DNA of 64,000 bases from Mesobacillus foraminis (lineage in GTDB: Bacteria > Bacillota > Bacilli > Bacillales > Cytobacillaceae): the NCBI RefSeq assembly GCF_004340465.1, contig NZ_SLVV01000001.1, positions 410,119 to 474,118 of the forward strand, given 5' to 3'. Shown in pieces: positions 8,823-16,589 of this stretch. The notes beneath the pieces are model-generated. The model worked only from the letters and a program-made list of their open reading frames with translations. It had not been told where the DNA came from and did no database searches. The position numbers and the translations under genes are program-made. Each line of letters starts with the position of its first letter. Positions within the stretch are counted from its first letter, which is position 1.

Positions 8823-10151
8823 TTACAGGGAACCTGACAGAGTTTCCAATAGATACTGATTAACCACCGCTTTCAGTCGTTCTTGACGTCCTGATTTATT
8901 CTTGATTTCACCAAGACCCAGGGCATACTCCTCAAGCCTCTTTAAATCTGCCTTTCCTTCAACAATTTCAAGTCCGATACCGTCAGAGAAACTGCTGTAG
9001 CGATCAGCGACAACATCCTCAAGGACCTTATCTTCAATTAATTTATTGGCAACTTTCAAGCCAATCGCAAAGGCATCCATTCCGGCAATATGCGCATGGA
9101 ACAGATCTTCCGGCTCAAAAGATGCCCTTCTTACCTTGGAATCAAAGTTTAATCCACCTTTACCCAATCCGCCGTTTTGAAGGATTTCATACATCGCCAG
9201 AGTGGTTGAATACAGGTCTGTCGGGAATTCGTCTGTATCCCAGCCGATTAATGGATCTCCCTGGTTTGCATCCACAGAACCAAGCATTCCATTGATTCTT
9301 GCCACACGAAGCTCATGTTCAAATGTATGGCCGGCAAGAGTGGCATGGTTGGCTTCAATGTTGAATTTGAAATGATCCTGAAGATTATAGTTCTGCAAGA
9401 ATGATAGACTTGTAGCTACGTCAAAATCGTACTGATGTTTTGTTGGCTCTTTTGGTTTTGGCTCAATGAGGAACTGGGCATCAAAATTGATTTCCTTTGC
9501 ATAGTCAACAGCCAGCTGCAGGAAGCGGGCAAGATTGTCCTGTTCCAGTTTCAGATCTGTATTCAACAATGTTTCATAGCCTTCACGTCCGCCCCAGAAT
9601 ACATAGTTTTCAGCACCGAGCTCTTTGCCGACCTCCAGTCCTTTTTTCACGCTTGCAGCGGCATAGGCGAAAACATCGGCATTGTTGGTAGTTGCAGCTC
9701 CATGAACATATCTTGGATTAGTAAACGCATTGATGGTATTCCATAGAAGCTTGGTCTTGCTTGTTTTCATATAATCCTTGATCATCGATACAATGACATC
9801 AAGATTCTGGTTCGTTTCCCGCAAAGTGCTTCCTTCTGGTGCAATATCGACATCATGGAAAGCAAAGTACGGCACATCAAGTTTCTCAAAAAGTTCAAAA
9901 GCAGCTTCAACCCTCGCCTTTGCGAGATCAAGACCGCTAAAACGGTCCCATGGGCGGACCATTGTGCCGGCTCCAAACGGATCTGTTCCATCAGCCGTAA
10001 ATGTGTGCCAATAGGCAACCGAAAAACGAAGAAGCTCCTCCATTGTTTTTCCGTTAATTTTTTCCGAAGGGTTATAATACTTAAACGCCAGCGGATTTTT
10101 TGATTTCTGACCTTCAAATTGAATCTTATGGATATTTTCAAAATAAGCCAT
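8823..10151 (-). CDS. xylA: Xylose isomerase
   Basis: This 442-residue class II xylose isomerase converts D-xylose to D-xylulose. The catalytic His99 and Asp102 are in [12 protein letters not shown]. The metal-binding region includes [10 protein letters not shown] and the GSVDANQGD motif. Length matches the long N-terminal-insert form found in Bacillaceae. AAAGGAGG precedes the ATG. It is the first gene of the xyl operon and is transcribed away from xylR. The intergenic region holds a textbook sigma-A promoter, a XylR-type operator overlapping the -35, and a cre box downstream of the start site. Confidence 0.97.
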   Translation of the reverse strand: MAYFENIHKIQFEGQKSKNPLAFKYYNPSEKINGKTMEELLRFSVAYWHTFTADGTDPFGAGTMVRPWDRFSGLDLAKARVEAAFELFEKLDVPYFAFHDVDIAPEGSTLRETNQNLDVIVSMIKDYMKTSKTKLLWNTINAFTNPRYVHGAATTNNADVFAYAAASVKKGLEVGKELGAENYVFWGGREGYETLLNTDLKLEQDNLARFLQLAVDYAKEINFDAQFLIEPKPKEPTKHQYDFDVATSLSFLQNYNLQDHFKFNIEANHATLAGHTFEHELRVARINGMLGSVDANQGDPLIGWDTDEFPTDLYSTTLAMYEILQNGGLGKGGLNFDSKVRRASFEPEDLFHAHIAGMDAFAIGLKVANKLIEDKVLEDVVADRYSSFSDGIGLEIVEGKADLKRLEEYALGLGEIKNKSGRQERLKAVVNQYLLETLSGSL

Positions 10152-10195
10152 TATGTATTGCCTCCTTTGTGTGAATAACAGGTCCGCGGATGTAA

Positions 10196-10210
10196 TGTGA
10201 CCGCTTACAA
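10196..10210 (-). promoter_or_regulatory. cre box upstream of xylA
   Basis: On the minus strand the sequence is TTGTAAGCGGTCACA, a near-perfect CcpA cre site. It lies about 36 bases downstream of the xylA -10 box, between promoter and start codon, where bound CcpA would block elongation. Confidence 0.8.
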
Positions 10211-10245
10211 CCTTGTTTTAAATATTTATTAAAGTATTTGAAATG

Positions 10246-10274
10246 ATTATACACTACCACCTTACTTTGTGCAA
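10246..10274 (-). promoter_or_regulatory. Sigma-A promoter of xylA
   Basis: On the minus strand TTGCAC (10274-10269) is separated by exactly 17 bases from TATAAT (10251-10246). This is five of six and six of six to consensus, and it points at xylA. Confidence 0.88.
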
Positions 10275-10290
10275 TGGATAAACAAACTTT
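10265..10290. promoter_or_regulatory. XylR-type operator between xylA and xylR
   Basis: CTTTGTGCAATGGATAAAC is followed by AAACTTT. The ACAAACT arm and the TTTGT arm form an imperfect palindrome close to known Bacillus xyl operators, which contain GGATAAACAAACTAA. It covers the xylA -35 box. The xylR -10 (TATAAT, 10311-10316) lies just beyond it on the other strand, so XylR bound here could control both genes. Confidence 0.7.
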
Positions 10291-10363
10291 ATATTCATTT
10301 ACATTTAAATTATAATGGTAAATATGAAGTGGTGTGAGGACTATAGGAGGAGTAGAAAATAAG

Positions 10364-11530
10364 ATGCAGATAACATGGAATCAGCAAGTAGTAAAAAAAG
10401 AGAATAAAACATTAGTGCTGGATTTAATCATGAATTCATTTCCGATTTCCCGTGCTGATGCAGCCCAGAAGCTGGGGCTAAATAAAGGTACGGTTTCTTC
10501 CCTGGTATCAGAACTGATTGATGAAAAATTAATTTTTGAGTCGGGTCCCGGGGAGTCCAGCGGCGGCAGACGTCCTGTTATGCTTTTGTTCAACCAGAAC
10601 GCAGGGTATTCAATAGGAGTGGATCTCGGGGTTAACTATATTTATGGCGTATTAACGGATTTGCTTGGAAACATCATTTTAGAAAAGAACACGGAGAACC
10701 CCGGTCTCTCCTACAAAGATGCCTTGCGGGAGGTCAACAGTCTCATTCAGGAGCTTATAGATTCAGCTCCCTCATCCCCATACGGAATCATCGGGATTGG
10801 TGTAGGCGCCCCCGGAATTGTGAATAAAGAAGGGGATGTCTTGCTCGCTCCTAATCTTGGCTGGAGGAACGTATCTCTCAAACGCGATTTAGAACATGCT
10901 TTTAACCTTCCCGTGATTGTTGAAAATGAAGCGAATGCAGGGGCCTATGGCGAAAAAAAGTTTGGTGTCGGGAAAGACTACGACAATTTAATTTATATTA
11001 GTGCGGGAATAGGCATTGGTGCCGGAATTATTATAAATGGAGAACTATATAAAGGCATCAATGGTTATTCAGGTGAAGTCGGACATATGTCCATTGATTT
11101 TAACGGACCTAAATGCAGCTGCGGAAACAATGGCTGCTGGGAGCTTTATGCTTCTGAGCAATCCTTGATTTCCAAAGCAGGAAGTTTTGGGCTGGAAAAC
11201 GAAATGACCCTTGAAAAAATCATAAATCTTGCTGCTTCTGAAGACGAAGATGCCTTGAGTATGCTAAAAGAAACAGGCCGACACCTGGGATTGGGCATCA
11301 TTAATATCATAAACGCGTTCAATCCAAAACAAATCATTATCGGCAACAGGCTGGCCGCAGCTAAAGAATGGCTTTCATGGGACGTGAAGCAAACCATCAA
11401 TAAATACACCCTGCCTTTTCACCAGACGGAAATTGATATAAGTTTTTCCAACCTGGCACTCCCTGCAGCTGCACTTGGAGTTTCGGCTTTTTCAATTGAA
11501 AATTTCATTAAAAATCAACTGCAGATCTAA
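10364..11530 (+). CDS. xylR: Xylose-responsive ROK-family repressor
   Basis: This is a ROK-family protein of 388 residues with an N-terminal winged helix (about residues 15-65; ISRADAAQKLGLNKGTVSSLVSEL) and a sugar-kinase-like domain. The latter shows GVDLG near residue 85 and the zinc motif CSCGNNGCWE near 253. It represses xylAB without xylose and releases DNA when xylose binds. Translation likely starts at the ATG at 10364, though GGAGGAG is 11-13 bases away; a GTG at 10334 is the alternative. It is divergent from xylA, with the operator between them. A GC-rich hairpin follows the stop. Confidence 0.93.
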   Translation: MQITWNQQVVKKENKTLVLDLIMNSFPISRADAAQKLGLNKGTVSSLVSELIDEKLIFESGPGESSGGRRPVMLLFNQNAGYSIGVDLGVNYIYGVLTDLLGNIILEKNTENPGLSYKDALREVNSLIQELIDSAPSSPYGIIGIGVGAPGIVNKEGDVLLAPNLGWRNVSLKRDLEHAFNLPVIVENEANAGAYGEKKFGVGKDYDNLIYISAGIGIGAGIIINGELYKGINGYSGEVGHMSIDFNGPKCSCGNNGCWELYASEQSLISKAGSFGLENEMTLEKIINLAASEDEDALSMLKETGRHLGLGIINIINAFNPKQIIIGNRLAAAKEWLSWDVKQTINKYTLPFHQTEIDISFSNLALPAAALGVSAFSIENFIKNQLQI

Positions 11531-11545
11531 TGGGTAAATAAACTA

Positions 11546-11567
11546 GCGCCGTACACGGTGCAGTTTT
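11546..11567 (+). terminator. Terminator of xylR
   Basis: GCGCCGT and ACGGTGC pair across a two-base gap, followed by AGTTTTCC. The hairpin lies between the convergent xylR and yesL-like genes. The stem is short. Confidence 0.6.
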
Positions 11568-11568
11568 C

Positions 11569-12213
11569 CTATCCTGACAGCTGCCCTGACAGCTTTCTTT
11601 GCTTTTGTTCTATCCTATTAAATGCCTGGAGTGAACACCGCATGAAAACAACAGCCGGCAAGGCGATCGCGAAAAATGGGGCCAAAACGGGAATGATATA
11701 AAACAAGGTGGCTAAAAGTACACCGCCAGCAATCATGACGAGAAACAACCACATATTCGACACGCCTATAAGAAAGGCCTGTTTTATATACTGGCCGAGC
11801 TTAAGGTCATAATGGACATAGACCGGCAGGATAAAGAGGCAGGTCATGATATAAAACAAAAAGGCAATCATCAACAAAACCATTGAGCCGGTTTGGACGG
11901 GACCGTGGATCGTCCTGATGTAAACCAGGTCAAAGAACAGGAAACCTCCACTGAGCCCGAGAATCAAGCCGAGATTGTTCGACTTCAGCCATTCTGTTCT
12001 AAATGCATGAAAGAAGGTTTTGAAAATCGGGATATCTGTTCCCTGCGTGATCCATTTTCGGGCAACGGTAAATACCGCGACAGAAGCTGGCATAATGCCA
12101 AAGATAATCAGACCTGAAGCAGTGAAAAGAATCCATAGAATATTGACGAAAGCCAGTCTCATGATCCATTCACAGATCCAAAACAGTTTTCCTGTCATCA
12201 TGTTCGTTTCCAT
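11569..12213 (-). CDS. YesL-like (DUF624) membrane protein
   Basis: This DUF624 protein of about 214 residues has five or so hydrophobic segments. An early Trp-rich membrane stretch (about residues 9-40) and the IMPASVAVFTVARKWI motif are typical of YesL proteins. These are regularly encoded beside carbohydrate ABC importers, and their biochemical role is unknown. The start at 12213 is chosen because AAGGGTGA lies six bases before it; the longer frame to 12294 runs through a hairpin. It follows the two permease genes on the same strand. A second DUF624 gene lies in the other importer operon at 28524-29249. Confidence 0.8.
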   Translation of the reverse strand: METNMMTGKLFWICEWIMRLAFVNILWILFTASGLIIFGIMPASVAVFTVARKWITQGTDIPIFKTFFHAFRTEWLKSNNLGLILGLSGGFLFFDLVYIRTIHGPVQTGSMVLLMIAFLFYIMTCLFILPVYVHYDLKLGQYIKQAFLIGVSNMWLFLVMIAGGVLLATLFYIIPVLAPFFAIALPAVVFMRCSLQAFNRIEQKQRKLSGQLSG

Positions 12214-12248
12214 TTTATTCACCCTTATCTGCTCACTGTAATCGAGGA

Positions 12249-12276
12249 GCACCTTCTGTAAATGAAGGTGCTTTTT
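12249..12276. other. Stem-loop between permease and yesL-like gene
   Basis: GCACCTTC and GAAGGTGC form an 8-bp stem. The T run is on the plus side only, although the genes are on the minus strand, so this may stabilise the upstream transcript rather than end it. Confidence 0.45.
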
Positions 12277-12351
12277 GCTATTTATTGGTTTCATTTTTTA
12301 AAGATAAAGTAATCAAAATCCGCATGCATCTCAGCTTTTTTTAAAAAGATA

Positions 12352-13251
12352 TCACCCTTTTACAGAACCAGAAGCAATTCCCTCCACGATCCGGTTGCTC
12401 AGGATCAGGAACGCCAGCAGAATGGGAAGGATTGAGATCATTAAGGTTGCACCAATTGCACCCCAATCGGTTGTGTACTGGCCGATAAAGTTTTGGATCC
12501 CTACTGTGAGCGTTTTATACTGGTCGGAACTGATAAAAGTGTTCACGAAAACAAATTCATTCCAGTTATAGATCATATTAATGATTGCTGCAGTCGCGAT
12601 TACCGGGGATGTCATAGGAAGAGTGATCCGGAAAAAGATCCGGTTGAGTGAAGCCCCGTCCATAACGGCTGCTTCTTCCACCTCGCGAGGCAGCGCCTGA
12701 TAAAAACCGAGCAGGATCATAATCGTAATTGGCAGGTTAAATGCCGTATAAGACAAAATGACCGATAATGGATTATCAACAAGGTTAATGGCTGTAAAGG
12801 TGCTGAACAAAGGAATTAGCGTAGAATGAACCGGAATCATTAATCCGACCATGAATAACCCCAGCGCCAGATTGCTCAATTTCCATTTCATCCGGGTAAT
12901 AGCGAATGTCACCATACTCGCAAGGATAACGGTTAAGATCACAGCCGCAACCGTATAGACAACCGAGTTCAGGAAATATTGGCTAATATTCCCCTCCGTC
13001 CATACTTTGGCATAGTTCTCCCATTTCGGATCTGTCGGGATTGAGAACGGCGACATATTGAAAACTTCCTGGTTGTTTTTAAGTGAAAAGAGAAACAGCC
13101 ATACAATCGGAAATATTTGAAACACAGCTACAATGGCCAGGATTACGTATAAAATTCCTTTTGATGCTTTCTGCATGGCTGGATGGCTGAAAACTTCCAG
13201 CCTGTTATCAACAGACACTGAAGGAATACGCTGCTTTGCCTCTGTCTTCAT
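12352..13251 (-). CDS. Carbohydrate ABC importer permease, MalG type (XynG-like)
   Basis: This 299-residue inner-membrane permease has six expected spans and the EAA loop EVEEAAVMDGASLNRIFFRI (near residue 205), which contacts the ATPase. It pairs with the MalF-type permease encoded 14 bases upstream. Together with the binding protein at 14363-15664 and the kinase/regulator pair it reproduces the XynDC-XynEFG arrangement known for xylo-oligosaccharide uptake in Geobacillus; the substrate is inferred from this. No ATPase gene is present, so a shared MsmX-type ATPase is expected. GGAGGAG precedes the ATG. Confidence 0.9.
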   Translation of the reverse strand: MKTEAKQRIPSVSVDNRLEVFSHPAMQKASKGILYVILAIVAVFQIFPIVWLFLFSLKNNQEVFNMSPFSIPTDPKWENYAKVWTEGNISQYFLNSVVYTVAAVILTVILASMVTFAITRMKWKLSNLALGLFMVGLMIPVHSTLIPLFSTFTAINLVDNPLSVILSYTAFNLPITIMILLGFYQALPREVEEAAVMDGASLNRIFFRITLPMTSPVIATAAIINMIYNWNEFVFVNTFISSDQYKTLTVGIQNFIGQYTTDWGAIGATLMISILPILLAFLILSNRIVEGIASGSVKG

Positions 13252-13264
13252 GACTTCTCCTCCT

Positions 13265-14143
13265 TTAGTAAGTAATTTCTTCTTTAGCTGCGGTCAGTTT
13301 GCGGATCAGCCAGGTTACGACGAGGCAAATAACCAGCAGGAAGAATCCAATGGCACTGCCATATCCAAAATCAAAACCTCTAAACGCTTTATGGTACATA
13401 TAGGAGGCCATTACTTCACTGGCTCCGTTAGGTCCGCCATCTGTCATAACATAAATCAGGTCAAAATATTTAAGCGAGCCGACAACGGCAAGAACAATAG
13501 TGACCTTAATAACGTTCATGATCAGCGGGATTTTGATTTTTAAAGCAATTTGCCATGCTGTAGCACCATCAATCCGTGCTGCCTCAATAAGGGATTCAGG
13601 GATGTTCTTTAATGCCGCATAATAGATCAGGATGTAGAAGCCGGCATATTGCCAAAGGATCGGAATAAAGATGGCATAAAGTACAATTTTAGGATCAGCA
13701 AGCCATGATGGCGGGTTGTCTACCCCGAAAGATCCCAGCAGGGTATTCAATATCCCGTTAGTAGGATGGTAGATTTTAAGCCATAGCTGGGCAATTGCCA
13801 CGGAGGCCAATAGCATTGGGATGAGATAGATTTTCCTAAAGAAATCGGCCCCCTTGATTTTGCCCGCCAGGACAATGGAGATTAGCAAATAAATAATTAA
13901 GCTTAAGGCTGAAAAAACCGCTAACAAGAAAGAATGATAGGCTGTTTTCCAGAATATATCATCTTTTATAAGGGTCTTGTAGTTTTCCAGTCCGATGAAT
14001 TCCTTGGCACCGATGCCATCCCATTTCATTAACCCATAATAGGCTGTTTGAATGATCGGGACATAAATAAGGCCAATGATTAAAAGCAGCCCGGGAAGGA
14101 CATATAACGTGATGATTCTTTTATCTGACAATACTTTTTCCAT
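13265..14143 (-). CDS. Carbohydrate ABC importer permease, MalF type (XynF-like)
   Basis: This 292-residue permease of the binding-protein-dependent transport family has six spans and the EAA loop SLIEAARIDGATAWQIALKI (near residue 190). It is the MalF-type partner of the downstream MalG-type protein. AAGGAG precedes the ATG at 14143. It is separated from the upstream binding-protein gene by about 220 bases that contain a terminator-like hairpin and an unusual folded region. That layout would give far more binding protein than permease. Confidence 0.9.
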   Translation of the reverse strand: MEKVLSDKRIITLYVLPGLLLIIGLIYVPIIQTAYYGLMKWDGIGAKEFIGLENYKTLIKDDIFWKTAYHSFLLAVFSALSLIIYLLISIVLAGKIKGADFFRKIYLIPMLLASVAIAQLWLKIYHPTNGILNTLLGSFGVDNPPSWLADPKIVLYAIFIPILWQYAGFYILIYYAALKNIPESLIEAARIDGATAWQIALKIKIPLIMNVIKVTIVLAVVGSLKYFDLIYVMTDGGPNGASEVMASYMYHKAFRGFDFGYGSAIGFFLLVICLVVTWLIRKLTAAKEEITY

Positions 14144-14172
14144 TATGAGTCACTCCTTCCGATTCTGAATAA

Positions 14173-14208
14173 AAAAGGACATACCGCTTAAAGAAGATAT
14201 GTCCTTTT
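14173..14208 (-). terminator. Partial terminator between binding protein and permease
   Basis: AAAAGGACAT and ATGTCCTTTT form a perfect 10-bp stem followed on the minus strand by a T run (TTTTTT). It lies 30 bases before the permease start. Because the permeases need read-through, it is probably leaky. Confidence 0.8.
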
Positions 14209-14217
14209 CGTTAGGGC

Positions 14218-14346
14218 ATTGTAGACGCTGGAACTCTGTACAGAAGGCCAGGGACACAGCGGGACCTGTGGAATACTCCAGGAAGAAGCCCGCGAACCCC
14301 TGTGGTACCTTCAGAAAGTCAACAGGAGGTATAAACAGAGCCTTCA
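14218..14346 (-). other. GC-rich element with nested inverted repeats, possible structured RNA
   Basis: This stretch lies between the binding-protein stop and the terminator. Several arm pairs nest inside each other: CTCTGT 14234-14239 with ACAGAG 14335-14340; CAGAAGG 14241-14247 with CCTTCAG 14308-14314 (one mismatch); CCAGGG near 14248 with CCCCTG near 14297; GCGGG 14259-14263 with CCCGC 14289-14293. An inner hairpin spans 14265-14282. The composition is more GC-rich than the surrounding intergenic DNA. A 65-codon TTG-started frame crosses it and the terminator, which I do not believe. It matches no RNA family I can name. Confidence 0.5.
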
Positions 14347-14362
14347 AAATAAATGTGCTGTT

Positions 14363-15664
14363 TTATTCTTCTTTGGCTAGAGCCTCTTCATGCTGTTTAG
14401 TGAAGTCTTTCGGCTTTACTTCATTTCCAAACAAAGATTGAATCAGATTTAAGTGAGTCTCGGCTACTGAAGCGCTCATTTGGACATCGGCAAACAATGT
14501 AAGGTTCGTCGATTTGTTCAGTTCGTTCAATACATCGATGTACAGCTGTGGAAGTTCAACCTTCTCGGTATCAACCTTGGTTGCCGGAATGACACCCGCT
14601 TTAGTGACTGCCTGCTCGCCCCACTTTTCAACGAAGAACTTCACAAATTGCTTCGATTCTTCTTTCACCTTAGAATTCTCGGAAACAAACATTCCTACAC
14701 CAGGTCCGCCAACCCAGCTGTCAATATCACCTTTGCCGCCTTCGACAGTTGGGAACTTGAAGAATCCTGCATTATCCCTGAACTCCTGAGGAACTTCCTC
14801 GTTTGTTGTCAGGTTAGGCAGCTCCCATGATCCCATAAGATACATCGCTGCATTGCCGTTCATGAATTCTGACTTTCCTTCATCATTTGATAAGCCATTA
14901 AAGCCTTTATTGAAAGCATCTGCTTTAACAAGGTTCTGTACTTCTGTCGCTGCTTCCGCCAGGCTCGGATCTTCAAAGGATCCTTCACGGTTGATAGCCT
15001 GGGTAAGGACGTCCGGGCCGCCAATCCGATCAGCCAAATACATATACCATAAAGATCCAGTCCAGCGATCCTTATTTCCCAGGGCAATTGGGGCTACCCC
15101 GTTATCTTTTAATGTCTTTACAATTGTTTCAAACTCTTCATAGGTTTTAGGGACTTCGAGATTGTACTTTTTAAAGATTTCTTTATTGTAATAGATAGGG
15201 GCGATGTTTAATTCAAGCGGAAGACCGTATGTCTTGCCATCAATAGCGTAGGCTTCCGTTGTACCCGGAACGAATGAATCTTTTAACCCCCCTTCCAGAA
15301 CATCATCCAGCGAAGTAAACAAACCGCCTTTTACAAATGGCTGAAGGTATCCTGCTGCCCATGTAAATCCGACGTCAGGAAGTTCATTTGAAGAAGAAAG
15401 GACCTTGATTTTATTTTTATACTGCTCGTTCTCCAGTACTTCTACCTCTACTTTCACATCCGGATTCTCGGCTTCAAATTGCTTGATAATATCTTGAACA
15501 ATAAGGTTTTGCTGTTTTGAACTGCCCGCAGGCCAAAGGTGCATAAACTTAATTGTTTTCTTAGAACCACTTTCCTCACTGCCGGCTTCTTTGCCTGAAC
15601 AGCCTGTCAGCACAAGGGCAAAGGCTAAAAGCAAGGCCATTAATGTATGCGCTTTCCTAAACAT
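14363..15664 (-). CDS. Sugar-binding lipoprotein of the ABC importer (XynE-like)
   Basis: This extracellular solute-binding protein of 433 residues has a lipoprotein signal: MFRKAHTLMALLLAFALVL then the lipobox LTGC, with Cys as the lipidated residue. Family 1 binding-protein features follow. It captures an oligosaccharide outside the cell and delivers it to the permeases encoded next. By arrangement with the kinase/regulator pair it is probably a xylo-oligosaccharide binder. AAAGGGGG precedes the ATG at 15664. Upstream lies a tandem 40-bp repeat that may be the response-regulator target. Confidence 0.92.
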   Translation of the reverse strand: MFRKAHTLMALLLAFALVLTGCSGKEAGSEESGSKKTIKFMHLWPAGSSKQQNLIVQDIIKQFEAENPDVKVEVEVLENEQYKNKIKVLSSSNELPDVGFTWAAGYLQPFVKGGLFTSLDDVLEGGLKDSFVPGTTEAYAIDGKTYGLPLELNIAPIYYNKEIFKKYNLEVPKTYEEFETIVKTLKDNGVAPIALGNKDRWTGSLWYMYLADRIGGPDVLTQAINREGSFEDPSLAEAATEVQNLVKADAFNKGFNGLSNDEGKSEFMNGNAAMYLMGSWELPNLTTNEEVPQEFRDNAGFFKFPTVEGGKGDIDSWVGGPGVGMFVSENSKVKEESKQFVKFFVEKWGEQAVTKAGVIPATKVDTEKVELPQLYIDVLNELNKSTNLTLFADVQMSASVAETHLNLIQSLFGNEVKPKDFTKQHEEALAKEE

Positions 15665-15728
15665 ATTGTGTTTCCCCCTTTGTTTGTTTGAATCTGTAAT
15701 TAGGATATCATCGCAGGCAATATTAAAT

Positions 15729-15807
15729 AAGGTTATGACAATTGGGAAAAATTCCACTATTTTTAGAAAAGGTTATGACCATCAGGTTAAATTCCACTAT
15801 TTTTAGA
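15729..15807. repeat. Two tandem copies of a 40-bp repeat upstream of the binding-protein gene
   Basis: AAGGTTATGAC occurs at 15729-15739 and 15769-15779. AAATTCCACTATTTTTAGA occurs at 15749-15767 and 15789-15807. Both blocks are exact and offset by exactly 40 bases. The second copy runs into the end of the response-regulator gene. The spacing of about four helical turns and the position upstream of the binding-protein start suggest paired sites for the AraC-type regulator. Confidence 0.75.
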
Positions 15808-16588
15808 TAGAATGACTCGATGCTGTTTTTCTGAACTTGCTCGGTGTGGTTCCCTCGTAATCTTTAAATAGTTTAATAAAGTATTTGCCAGTCTGATAGC
15901 CTACTTTCTCTGCCACCTCTTCGATGGAAAGATTGGTCGTCAGCAGCATCTTCTTGGCATTTTGAAGTTTTTTGCGAGTCACATATTCGCTGAATGTTAG
16001 ATTGGTTCGCTCCTTAAAAAGAGCACTAAAATAGCTTGGGTTCAGATGTACATGCGATGCCACATCCCGAAGACTCAGCTGCCCATTTATATTTTCCTGA
16101 ATATAAGCCATCGCCTCTTTAATTGGAGTACTGGCCGTGTCTTCTGTATTGACTTCAATCAGGCTTTTATCCACAACTTTATCAATGAAGCCTGCCCGTT
16201 CCTGGCTTTGGACCACTTCCATAGCCTGTTCCACCGCTTCAGTCAGCCGCTTCTTGCTGATTGGCTTAAGCAGGTAGTTTTTAACCCCAAGTTCAATGGC
16301 CCGCTGTGCATATTCGAATTCCGAGTAGCTGGAAATAATAATGACAACTGGCTCCTGTGAAATCTCCCTTAAAGCTTCTAAAAGCTGAAGTCCGGACATT
16401 TCTGGCATTTGGATATCCGTAATCAGCAGGTCGACTCTCCTTTTCCTGCAGATTTCCAGCGCTTCCCTTCCGTTTGAACCACTATATATCTCATATCGGC
16501 CATCGCCCCAAATTTCCAGGGTCTTTTTCAGACCCTGCCTCGTTCTTTCCTCATCATCGACAATCAAAATCGTTTTAGTCTTCACCAT
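15803..16588 (-). CDS. Response regulator with AraC-type output domain (YesN/XynC-like)
   Basis: This 261-residue regulator has an N-terminal receiver domain (residues 5-120) with the acidic pair in IVDDEE, the phosphorylatable Asp in LITDIQMPEMSG (near 56) and the Lys in LLKPIS (near 106). Its C-terminal AraC-type double helix-turn-helix spans about 160-258 (LSLRDVASHVHLNPSYFSALF and VAEKVGYQTGKYFIKLFK). The ATG follows GGAGAGGAGAG and lies one base after the kinase stop, so the two are coupled. It probably activates the importer genes when the kinase senses extracellular oligosaccharide. Confidence 0.94.
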   Translation of the reverse strand: MVKTKTILIVDDEERTRQGLKKTLEIWGDGRYEIYSGSNGREALEICRKRRVDLLITDIQMPEMSGLQLLEALREISQEPVVIIISSYSEFEYAQRAIELGVKNYLLKPISKKRLTEAVEQAMEVVQSQERAGFIDKVVDKSLIEVNTEDTASTPIKEAMAYIQENINGQLSLRDVASHVHLNPSYFSALFKERTNLTFSEYVTRKKLQNAKKMLLTTNLSIEEVAEKVGYQTGKYFIKLFKDYEGTTPSKFRKTASSHSI

Positions 16589-16589
16589 G

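Noticed and set aside
14150-14347. 65-codon minus-strand frame between binding protein and permease
   Set aside because: It starts at TTG without a ribosome binding site and runs through a perfect terminator hairpin. The region is better explained as structured non-coding sequence.
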